From Bacillota bacterium (GTDB lineage Bacteria; Bacillota; Clostridia; Oscillospirales; Acutalibacteraceae): a stretch of 17,113 bases of DNA. The position numbers and the translations under genes were made by a program. Below the pieces are notes generated by a model. It saw only the letters and a program-made list of their open reading frames with translations. It made no database searches and was not told where the DNA came from. The stretch is taken from positions 1 to 17,113 of the forward strand of contig JAEZRH010000093.1 in assembly GCA_023412845.1 (NCBI GenBank), given 5' to 3'. This document shows positions 7,081-14,462 of the stretch, one piece after another; within the stretch, counting starts at the first letter, position 1; each line of letters opens with the position of its first letter.

Positions 7081-10000
7081 TTAGTCCACATCCGAATCAG
7101 GATCCGGCGAATCGTCGTTCCCGAAGTCTTCGTCGGTTCCGTCGTCATCTTTTTCTTCCTCCGCGTTGGAGTCGTTAAATCCGTCGGAATCGTCGAACAG
7201 CCCCTCGTCTCCGGCTTCCTCCTCGTCTACGGAGAAGCCGTCGAAATCATCGGCCACAGTGGGCTCGTCGAAATTGTCTTCCTGCGGATTGAACCCGACG
7301 TCGTCATCGTCGAAATTCTGCTTGAGATCGATCTCCTCGTTGTTCTCGTCAAGCACCTTGACGTCGAGCGCAAGGGACTGCAGTTCCTTGATCAGGACCT
7401 TGAACGATTCCGGGATACCCGGCTGCGGGATGTTCTGACCCTTGACGATCGCTTCGTAGGTCTTGACGCGGCCCACGACGTCGTCGGATTTTACGGTCAG
7501 GATTTCCTGGAGGGTGTAGGCGGCGCCGTAAGCTTCCAGCGCCCAGACCTCCATTTCGCCGAAACGCTGCCCGCCGAACTGCGCCTTGCCGCCCAGAGGC
7601 TGCTGGGTCACGAGGGAGTACGGGCCGGTGGAACGGGCGTGGATCTTATCGTCAACCAGATGGTGAAGCTTAAGGTAATACATATAGCCGACCGTGATCG
7701 GATGGTCGAAATATTCTCCGGTGCGGCCGTCGCGGAGAAGAATCTTGCCGTCGGGGCTCATATCCGCTTTCTTCAGGCATTCCACGATATCGGATTCATG
7801 CGCGCCGTCGAAAACCGGCGTCATGATCTTCCAGTTCAAGAGCTTCGAGGCGAGGCCGAGGTGGACCTCAAGCACCTGCCCGATATTCATGCGCGAAGGC
7901 ACGCCAAGGGGGTTCAGCACGATATCGAGCGGCTGGCCGCTCGGCAGGAACGGCATATCCTCCACGGGAAGGATGCGCGAAACAACGCCCTTGTTGCCGT
8001 GGCGACCCGCCATTTTGTCACCGACAGAAATCTTACGCTTCTGGGCAATATAGCAGCGGACGACCTTGTTGACACCCGGGCTCAGCTCGTCATGGCTGTT
8101 CTCGCGGGTGAAGACCTTGACGTCGACGACAATACCGTATTCGCCATGCGGGACGCGCAGCGAAGTGTCGCGCACCTCCCTCGCCTTTTCGCCGAAGATG
8201 GCGCGCAGCAGGCGCTCTTCGGCAGTCAGCTCGGTTTCACCCTTCGGCGTGACCTTGCCGACCAGGATATCTCCCGCGCGGACCTCGGCGCCGATGCGGA
8301 TGATACCGTTGTCATCCAGATCGCGCAGCAGGTCTTCGTTGACGTTCGGAATGTCGCGGGTGATCTCTTCCGGCCCGAGCTTCGTATCGCGGGCCTCGGT
8401 TTCGTATTCCTCGATGTGGATGGACGTAAAGACGTCGTCGCGGACCATCTTTTCGCTGATGAGAACGGCGTCTTCGTAGTTGTAGCCTTCCCAGGTCATG
8501 AAGCCGATGAGGACGTTCTTGCCCAGACTGATCTCTCCATCTTTCGTGGCCGGACCGTCCGCAATGACGTCCCCCGCTTCCACGCGCTGGTTCACGTCGA
8601 CGATCGGCACCTGGTTGATGCAGGTCCCCTGATTGGAACGCATGAATTTGATGACGTGATAGGTGTCCGTCTCCCCGCCGTCCGTGGCGATCTTAATCTC
8701 GTCGGCGCTGACGCTGCGGATGACTCCGGCGCGCTTCGCGAGGACGCAGACGCCGGAATCGACGCCGGCCTTGTACTCCATGCCGGTGCCGACGATCGGG
8801 GACTCGGTTTTCAGCAGAGGGACCGCCTGGCGCTGCATGTTCGAACCCATCAGGGCACGGTTGGCGTCGTCGTTTTCCAGGAACGGGATCATGGCCGTGG
8901 CCACGGAAACGACCATCCGGGGCGAAACGTCCATATAATCCGCTTTTTCGCGGTCGACTTCAACGAACTCGTCGCGGTAGCGGCCGTTTACCCTTGTGTG
9001 CAGGAAATGGCCCTCTTCATCGAGGGGTTCGTTCGCCTGAGCGACGATATAGTTGTCTTCCACATCGGCAGTCATATAGATGACTTCTCTTGTAACGACG
9101 CCGGTCTTTTTATCAACGCGGCGGAACGGAGCTTCCACAAAGCCGTACTCGTTGATGCGGGCAAAGGTCGCAAGGTAGGAGATCAGGCCGATGTTCGGGC
9201 CTTCCGGCGTCTCGATCGGGCACATGCGCCCGTAATGCGTGTAGTGAACGTCGCGGACTTCGAATCCGGCGCGGTCACGCGACAGGCCGCCGGGGCCGAG
9301 GGCCGAAAGGCGGCGCTTATGCGTCAGCTCGGCAAGCGGGTTCGTCTGATCCATGAACTGCGACAGAGGCGAAGAACCGAAAAACTCACGGATGGCCGCC
9401 ACAACGGGGCGGATGTTGATCAGCGAATGGGGCGTCAGCGCCTCAAGGTCCTGCGCCTGCAGCGTCATGCGCTCACGGATAACGCGCTCCAAGCGGGAAA
9501 AACCAATACGGAACTGGTTCTGCAGCAGCTCGCCGACGGAACGGATGCGCCGGTTGCCGAGGTGGTCAATGTCGTCGACGTTGCCGAGGCCCATGGCGAG
9601 GCAATCCACATAGTTAATGGAGGCGAAAATATCGTCGATGATGATATGCTTCGGGATCAGCTCGTCGATGCGGGCGCGAATCTTTTCCTTGCGCTCATCG
9701 TCCGTCGTGCTGGATTCGAGAATCTCGTTCAGGATGCTGAAGCGGACGCGCTCATTCACGCCGCATTCGGCCTTCGCGTCGAAACCGACGTATTTGGAGA
9801 TGTCGACCATCCCGTTGGAAATGACGCGCACTTCCTTGTCGCCGACCTGAACGACGGCGGAGGTCACGCCTGCGTCGTCGAATTCCACAGCCTGCTCGCG
9901 GGAAACCGCGGTCCCCGCATCGGCCATCACTTCTCCAGTCGCGGGATTGACAACCGGCTGCGAAAGCACTTGACCGGCAAGGCGGCCGGCAAGGTTCAGT

Positions 10001-10860
10001 TTTTTATTGTATTTATACCGTCCGACGCGGGAAAGGTCGTATCTTCTTGCATCGAAGAACAGGCCGTTCAGGTGCGCCTGGGCGCTCTCGATGGTGGGAG
10101 GCTCACTCGGCCGCAGCTTGCGGTAAACTTCGAAAAGAGCCTCTTCCATGGTCTTGCAGGGGTCTTTTTCAATGGTTGCATTCAGGCGGTCGTCGTTGCC
10201 GAAATAATCGCGGATCTCTTCGTCCGTTCCGAGGCCTAGAGCCCGGATAAACACGGTGACGGGCAGCTTGCGGTTCTTGTCGATGCGGACATAGAATACG
10301 TCGTTCGCATCGGTTTCATATTCAAGCCAAGCGCCGCGGTTTGGAATGACCGTCGTGCTGTAAAGCTCCTTGCCGATTTTGTCGTACTCCATCTTATAAT
10401 AAACGCCGGGCGAACGCACCAACTGAGAAACGATCACGCGCTCGGCGCCGTTCATCACAAAGGTGCCGCTTTCCGTCATAAGCGGGAAGTCGCCCATAAA
10501 GACTTCCGATTCCTTGATCTCGCCGCTTTCCTTGTTCAGCAGGCGGGCCGTCACGCGCAGCGGGGCCGAATAGGTTGCATCGCGGTCCTTGCATTCTTCT
10601 ACCGTGTAATTGGGCTTGTCAACATCCAGTTTATAATCGACAAAATCCAGTACAAGGTTGCCTGTGTAATCGGTGATGCCGGAAACTTCCTTGAAAACCT
10701 CTTTGAGCCCCTCTTCGAGAAACCACTGATAGGATTTTTTCTGAATCTCAATCAGATTTGGCATATCCAGGACTTCTTCAATCCGGGCGAAGCTCATGCG
10801 CGTATTTTTGCCGACCTTCACCGGTTTGACATTCACCATCGGCTCAATCACTCCATTCAT
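7081..10860 (-). CDS. rpoB: DNA-directed RNA polymerase subunit beta
   Basis: Beta forms, with beta', the active-site cleft of RNA polymerase and binds rifamycins. The product has up to 1259 residues. The rifampicin cluster (about residues 497-525, SPLSQFMDQTNPLAELTHKR) keeps the sensitive residues Q501, D504, H514 and S519. The catalytic-site region KMAGRHGNKGVVS is intact. The conserved body ends near residue 1172 and is followed by an 87-residue tail with 39 Asp/Glu and only 2 Lys. The start is uncertain. The ATG at 10858-10860 has only a weak GGAA upstream, while an in-frame ATG at 10837-10839 (MVNVKPVKVGKN) follows GGAGTGAT and would give 1252 residues. The gene is first in the rpoBC unit; rplJ/rplL are not upstream. 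Confidence 0.97.
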   Translation of the reverse strand: MNGVIEPMVNVKPVKVGKNTRMSFARIEEVLDMPNLIEIQKKSYQWFLEEGLKEVFKEVSGITDYTGNLVLDFVDYKLDVDKPNYTVEECKDRDATYSAPLRVTARLLNKESGEIKESEVFMGDFPLMTESGTFVMNGAERVIVSQLVRSPGVYYKMEYDKIGKELYSTTVIPNRGAWLEYETDANDVFYVRIDKNRKLPVTVFIRALGLGTDEEIRDYFGNDDRLNATIEKDPCKTMEEALFEVYRKLRPSEPPTIESAQAHLNGLFFDARRYDLSRVGRYKYNKKLNLAGRLAGQVLSQPVVNPATGEVMADAGTAVSREQAVEFDDAGVTSAVVQVGDKEVRVISNGMVDISKYVGFDAKAECGVNERVRFSILNEILESSTTDDERKEKIRARIDELIPKHIIIDDIFASINYVDCLAMGLGNVDDIDHLGNRRIRSVGELLQNQFRIGFSRLERVIRERMTLQAQDLEALTPHSLINIRPVVAAIREFFGSSPLSQFMDQTNPLAELTHKRRLSALGPGGLSRDRAGFEVRDVHYTHYGRMCPIETPEGPNIGLISYLATFARINEYGFVEAPFRRVDKKTGVVTREVIYMTADVEDNYIVAQANEPLDEEGHFLHTRVNGRYRDEFVEVDREKADYMDVSPRMVVSVATAMIPFLENDDANRALMGSNMQRQAVPLLKTESPIVGTGMEYKAGVDSGVCVLAKRAGVIRSVSADEIKIATDGGETDTYHVIKFMRSNQGTCINQVPIVDVNQRVEAGDVIADGPATKDGEISLGKNVLIGFMTWEGYNYEDAVLISEKMVRDDVFTSIHIEEYETEARDTKLGPEEITRDIPNVNEDLLRDLDDNGIIRIGAEVRAGDILVGKVTPKGETELTAEERLLRAIFGEKAREVRDTSLRVPHGEYGIVVDVKVFTRENSHDELSPGVNKVVRCYIAQKRKISVGDKMAGRHGNKGVVSRILPVEDMPFLPSGQPLDIVLNPLGVPSRMNIGQVLEVHLGLASKLLNWKIMTPVFDGAHESDIVECLKKADMSPDGKILLRDGRTGEYFDHPITVGYMYYLKLHHLVDDKIHARSTGPYSLVTQQPLGGKAQFGGQRFGEMEVWALEAYGAAYTLQEILTVKSDDVVGRVKTYEAIVKGQNIPQPGIPESFKVLIKELQSLALDVKVLDENNEEIDLKQNFDDDDVGFNPQEDNFDEPTVADDFDGFSVDEEEAGDEGLFDDSDGFNDSNAEEEKDDDGTDEDFGNDDSPDPDSDVD

Positions 10861-11005
10861 AATTTCACATTCCGCGAGCTTTAGTCAGGTGCAGAAAAGG
10901 ATGCATCGGTAATTGCGATAAAATTCTCTTGCTATTTGGGATCTTCTGTGGTATGATTGATTCAATTCCAATAAAGCATAGAAATCCATAATGATGCAGT
11001 ATATT

Positions 11006-11034
11006 AGTTTATTACAAACCCACAGCAATGTCAA
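11006..11034 (-). promoter_or_regulatory. Sigma-A promoter for rpoBC with AT-rich upstream element
   Basis: On the minus strand a consensus TTGACA (11029-11034) is followed after 17 nt by TAAACT (11006-11011), a four-of-six match to the -10 consensus. The predicted start is near 11000, giving a leader of about 140 nt before rpoB. Upstream, 11035-11073 is almost pure A/T and includes an inverted repeat TTTCTAA-TTT-TTAGAAA (11040-11056), suitable as an UP element or an operator. The promoter lies after the terminator of the preceding operon, so rpoBC forms a separate unit. The leader 10861-10999 holds no obvious terminator hairpin; it contains a 34-codon frame at 10885-10989 without a ribosome binding site. 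Confidence 0.65.
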
Positions 11035-11073
11035 GACTTTTTCTAATTTTTAGAAATTTTATGTAAGATTTTG

Positions 11074-11103
11074 AAAAAAGCCGGAGATTTCTCCGGCTTT
11101 TTT
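11074..11103 (-). terminator. Rho-independent terminator of the dgt-dnaG-rpoD-Rrf2 cluster
   Basis: Perfect inverted repeat: six A, GCCGGAGA, two central T, TCTCCGGC, six T. The symmetric A/T flanks make it active in principle in both directions. On the minus strand it begins 8 nt after the stop codon of the Rrf2 gene and lies before the rpoB promoter, so it separates the rpoD operon from rpoBC. Confidence 0.93.
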
Positions 11104-11111
11104 GTTTATGT

Positions 11112-11525
11112 TTATTTATGACATGCGTGTGCCGGATCTTCCAGCGAAGCAAATGTATAGGAATCGAGCTTTGTCCGCACCAGAACGGAAATGCTGTCGT
11201 AGATTTCCTGAAAGCGGCAGCTCGGCGTATGCGAACAGCTGTAGGCGTCCTGCTGGCATCGGCTGATCATATAGGGCCCTTCCACGGACTCGATCACCTG
11301 CCGCAGCGTGATTTTTTCCGGGCCGCGCGCCAGCGCATAGCCTCCCCGCGCGCCTTTGTAAGATACGATGATTCCTCCAGCGACCAGCTTTCGCAGAATT
11401 TTCAGCGCAAAGCGCAGAGGCACCTGTGTCTGGGAAGAAATTGTGCGGGCGTCCACCCGCTGCCCTGCATGCGCAAGGACGTCGACGATCCGGACGGCGT
11501 AGTCCGCCTCCAGAGTCATAACCAT
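11112..11525 (-). CDS. Rrf2-family winged-helix transcriptional regulator
   Basis: The 137-residue product matches the Rrf2 family (IscR, NsrR, CymR, RsrR relatives), dimeric DNA-binding regulators that often sense iron-sulfur clusters, nitric oxide or thiols. The N-terminus MTLEADYAVRIVDVLA and the helix-turn-helix/wing (about residues 25-66, with LKILRKLVAGGIIVSYKGARGGYAL) are typical. Three cysteines, C90, C97 and C103 (C-x6-C-x5-C), lie where cluster-binding members have theirs, though the spacing is not exactly that of IscR; C135 is near the end. This favours a redox or Fe-S sensor over the cysteine-free CymR type. The first ATG (11523-11525) is preferred because AAGGAGG lies 8 nt upstream. 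It starts 17 nt after the rpoD stop and so is probably co-transcribed with rpoD; a terminator follows. Target genes cannot be deduced. Confidence 0.9.
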   Translation of the reverse strand: MVMTLEADYAVRIVDVLAHAGQRVDARTISSQTQVPLRFALKILRKLVAGGIIVSYKGARGGYALARGPEKITLRQVIESVEGPYMISRCQQDAYSCSHTPSCRFQEIYDSISVLVRTKLDSYTFASLEDPAHACHK

Positions 11526-11542
11526 TAGACCGCCCTCCTTCG

Positions 11543-12637
11543 TTAGTCGAGGAAGTCCTTGAGCTTCTTACTGCGGCTGGGATGGCGCAGCTTGCGAAGC
11601 GCCTTGGCTTCTATCTGGCGGATGCGTTCGCGCGTGACGTTGAACTCCTTGCCGACTTCTTCTAGCGTGCGGGAACGCCCGTCTTCCAGGCCGAAGCGCA
11701 GGCGCAGAACCTTCTCCTCGCGGGGGGTCAGCGTGTCAAGCACGTCGGCAAGCTGTTCCTTCAGCATGGTGTTGGAGGCCGCGTCCGCCGGGGCAAGCGC
11801 GTCGTCGTCCGGGATAAAATCGCCCAGATGGCTGTCTTCCTCTTCGCCGATCGGCGTTTCGAGGGACACCGGCTCCTGCGCGACGCGCACGATCTCGCGC
11901 ACCTTCTCGACCGGCATGTCGAGCTCGGCAGAAATCTCGTCCGCCGTAGGCTCATGGCCGTTCGTGTGGAGAAGCTGGCTGGAGACCTTCTTTACTTTAT
12001 TGATGGTCTCGACCATATGAACGGGAATCCGTATGGTGCGGGCCTGATCCGCGATGGCGCGGGTGATGGCCTGCCGGATCCACCATGTCGCATAGGTGGA
12101 AAATTTGAAGCCCTTCGTATAATCGAACTTCTCGACCGCTTTGATGAGGCCGAGGTTCCCTTCCTGGATCAGGTCCAGAAACTGCATGCCGCGGCCGAGG
12201 TACCGCTTCGCGATACTGACGACAAGGCGCAGGTTTGCTTCGGAAAGGCGCTTTTTCGCGGTCTCGTCCCCGCCTTTGATGCGGATGGCGAGGTCGATCT
12301 CTTCATCCGGCGTCAGCAGGGGCACACGGCCGATCTCCTTGAGGTAGACCTTGACCGGGTCGTCGATGGCGATGCCTTCCGTGCTCAGCTCCGTCTCAAG
12401 ATCTTCCGTATCGTCGCCCTGCGGGTTGAAGTCGAGGTCGTCGAGCGAATCTTCCCCGAAATCCTCGACGATTTCAACGCCCTGGGCTTCCAGGGTGTCG
12501 TAGAATTTTTCGATCTGTTCCGGATCAAAATCAAGTTCGCCCAGCGCGTCGAGTATCTCCTTCGTGGAAAGCTGGCCCTTGCTTTTGCCCTGCTCGATCA
12601 GTTCCCTGATCACCGTTTTCTTATCCGGCATCGGCAT
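11543..12637 (-). CDS. rpoD: RNA polymerase primary sigma factor (sigma-70/SigA)
   Basis: This is the housekeeping sigma factor that directs RNA polymerase to -10/-35 promoters such as those seen in this window. The 364-residue product has a short, acidic region 1.1 (to about residue 85) and region 1.2 at DDPVKVYLKEIGRVPLL (92-108). Region 2 spans about 130-205, with DLIQEGNLGLIKAVEKFDY and the -10 reading helix YATWWIRQAITRAIADQ. Region 3 is about 208-285. Region 4 ends in TLEEVGKEFNVTRERIRQIE, the -35 reading helix-turn-helix. The ATG at 12635-12637 is chosen because AGGAGGA lies 8 nt upstream and the protein begins MPMPDKKTVIRELI; longer in-frame starts run into dnaG. The ribosome binding site overlaps the dnaG stop codon (TAGGAGGA), a sign of translational coupling. 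The Rrf2 gene follows 17 nt later. Confidence 0.98.
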   Translation of the reverse strand: MPMPDKKTVIRELIEQGKSKGQLSTKEILDALGELDFDPEQIEKFYDTLEAQGVEIVEDFGEDSLDDLDFNPQGDDTEDLETELSTEGIAIDDPVKVYLKEIGRVPLLTPDEEIDLAIRIKGGDETAKKRLSEANLRLVVSIAKRYLGRGMQFLDLIQEGNLGLIKAVEKFDYTKGFKFSTYATWWIRQAITRAIADQARTIRIPVHMVETINKVKKVSSQLLHTNGHEPTADEISAELDMPVEKVREIVRVAQEPVSLETPIGEEEDSHLGDFIPDDDALAPADAASNTMLKEQLADVLDTLTPREEKVLRLRFGLEDGRSRTLEEVGKEFNVTRERIRQIEAKALRKLRHPSRSKKLKDFLD

Positions 12638-12650
12638 AATTTGCGTCCTC

Positions 12651-14417
12651 CTATTTTTTCTGCTGCTTCTGCTGCCTGAGAGCCGCAAGATAGTCTTCTA
12701 TCCTCTCAGGCTCCGCCGAAGCCGCATCTCCCAGTCCCTTTTTCTCATTTTCCTGCTGAATTACACCAATATATTCCTCCGCGTCGCTCCGCCCGGCGGA
12801 TACTCCGTCAAATTTCGCAAAAATTCTCGCAATGGAAGAAATCTCCTCCAGAGAGAAGCCGTCGTTGAAGTCCGTAAGACTCACCGGCTTTTCTGCATTC
12901 ATTCTGCCCATAATTCTTTCATATACACGGCGGTTAAATGCGGTAACGAATTTTTCGGGCGGAAGAATCCTTAAAATCCGAGCCGCTTCGTCCGGATTCC
13001 GCACAAGATATGCAATCAGCGCTTCTTCCGCGCTGGCTGCGCGCAGATGCTGAGCTTTTTCGGGGTTGACGCTGTCGCCGTAGCCGGCCGCCTCCCTGCG
13101 GATCTCACGAATCTCTTTCTTCTGACGGGTCCTGGCCTGTTTTTTGCTTTCCGCCTCCACCTGATTCAGCAGCGTGGAGGTCGTGACGCCGGTTTCGGAA
13201 GCGACCTTGGCGGTGTAGACTTCGCGCTCCACCGGATTTTCGAGGGACGAAAGCACCTTTGTCGCACCGTTCAGGTAAGCGACGCGCCCGTCCGCCGTCT
13301 GAAGATTGATGCCGGCCTTCGCCTTGCCCAGACGATATTCGACGTCGTTCCCGCAGGCCCCGAGTATCTGCTTGAAGCGGACCGGGCCGTAAGCCTTGAT
13401 GAATTCGTCGGGGTCCTTTCCGCCTTCTATGGCGAGCACCCGGACCTGCAGCCCGGCTTCCCGCAGCAGCGGGATCGCCCGCGCGGCGGCTTTCTGGCCG
13501 GCCTCGTCCGCGTCGTAGGAAACGACGACTTCCTTTGCGTAGCGGGACATCAGGCGCGCCTGCGACGGGGTGAGCGCGGTGCCGAGCGTGGCGACGGCTT
13601 CCGTAAAACCGGCCTGATGCATAGAGATCACGTCCATGTATCCCTCGCAGAGAATCAGCCGGTCGCTTCCGCCGTTTTTCGCGAAATTCAGAGCGAAAAG
13701 CATGTCCCCTTTGCTGAACACCGGTGTCTCGGAAGAATTGAGGTACTTCGGCTTATCGTCGCCCAGCGTGCGTCCGCCGAAAGCAACGACGTTTCCGCGC
13801 AGGTCGATGATGGGGAACATGACCCTGCCGTAGAACCGGTCCACGGCCCTGCCGCTGCGGCTTTTGAACGCGACGTTGGCAAGGACCATCTCTTCCTGCG
13901 TAAAGCCCTTGCGGGCAAGGTGATCGACAAGGGAAAAGCGCCCCGGCGGCGAATAGCCGAGACCGAAATGGCGGATGGTCCCCGGCTGCAAAGCGCGCTT
14001 TGCAAAGTATTCCTTCCCGGCCGCGCCGGCGTCGGAAGCGAGGACGGAATAGTAAAAGCGGGCGGTTTCGCGGTTGATCGCCAAAATGCGCGTCCGCAGT
14101 TTCGCCATGCCGTCGTCGACCTGGTTTTCCGGCACCGTGATGCCCACGCGCTGGGCGAGGAAGCGTATCGCCTCCATATAGTCCAGATTTTCAATGCGGC
14201 GGACGAAGGTGATGACATCGCCGCCGACGCCGCACCCAAAGCAGTAAAACGACCCGTTGGAAGGGTAAATGTTGAAAGACGGCGATTTTTCGCTGTGGAA
14301 CGGACAAAGTCCGACAAGATTCCTTCCGCTCCGCTTCAGCGTGATATAAGAGGAGGCGATCTCGGCGAGGTCGCTTCGAGTCTTCAGTTCCTGCAAAAAG
14401 CTGTCGGGCAGCGGCAT
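12651..14417 (-). CDS. dnaG: DNA primase
   Basis: DnaG synthesises RNA primers for lagging-strand replication and binds the replicative helicase through its C-terminal domain. The 588-residue product begins with the CHC2 zinc ribbon, C38, H41, C59 and C62. The primase core follows, with DRFYGRVMFPI at 193-203. The TOPRIM motifs are EGYMD (258-262) and YDAD (301-304), which supply the metal-binding acidic residues. The last 150 or so residues are the poorly conserved helicase-binding domain, ending in a Gln/Lys-rich tail. The ATG at 14415-14417 follows AAAGGGGATGAC, an acceptable ribosome binding site. The stop codon TAG is part of the rpoD ribosome binding site. The dgt-like gene ends 45 nt upstream; dnaG-rpoD linkage is the macromolecular-synthesis operon arrangement widespread in bacteria. 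Confidence 0.97.
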   Translation of the reverse strand: MPLPDSFLQELKTRSDLAEIASSYITLKRSGRNLVGLCPFHSEKSPSFNIYPSNGSFYCFGCGVGGDVITFVRRIENLDYMEAIRFLAQRVGITVPENQVDDGMAKLRTRILAINRETARFYYSVLASDAGAAGKEYFAKRALQPGTIRHFGLGYSPPGRFSLVDHLARKGFTQEEMVLANVAFKSRSGRAVDRFYGRVMFPIIDLRGNVVAFGGRTLGDDKPKYLNSSETPVFSKGDMLFALNFAKNGGSDRLILCEGYMDVISMHQAGFTEAVATLGTALTPSQARLMSRYAKEVVVSYDADEAGQKAAARAIPLLREAGLQVRVLAIEGGKDPDEFIKAYGPVRFKQILGACGNDVEYRLGKAKAGINLQTADGRVAYLNGATKVLSSLENPVEREVYTAKVASETGVTTSTLLNQVEAESKKQARTRQKKEIREIRREAAGYGDSVNPEKAQHLRAASAEEALIAYLVRNPDEAARILRILPPEKFVTAFNRRVYERIMGRMNAEKPVSLTDFNDGFSLEEISSIARIFAKFDGVSAGRSDAEEYIGVIQQENEKKGLGDAASAEPERIEDYLAALRQQKQQKK

Positions 14418-14462
14418 ACCGTCATCCCCTTTCTTCAGTCAGGTCCCAGGGCGCGGCCGTTG

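Noticed and set aside
9353..9613. Possible rifampicin-resistance change in rpoB
   Set aside because: The rifampicin cluster reads with the sensitive-type residues at the usual positions; no known resistance substitution is seen.
7060..10239. Plus-strand open frame of 1059 codons opposite rpoB
   Set aside because: It is the mirror of a GC-rich, strongly biased coding sequence. The translation resembles no known protein, has unusual Arg/Asp/Val-rich composition and no plausible ribosome binding site. The minus-strand frame is plainly RpoB.
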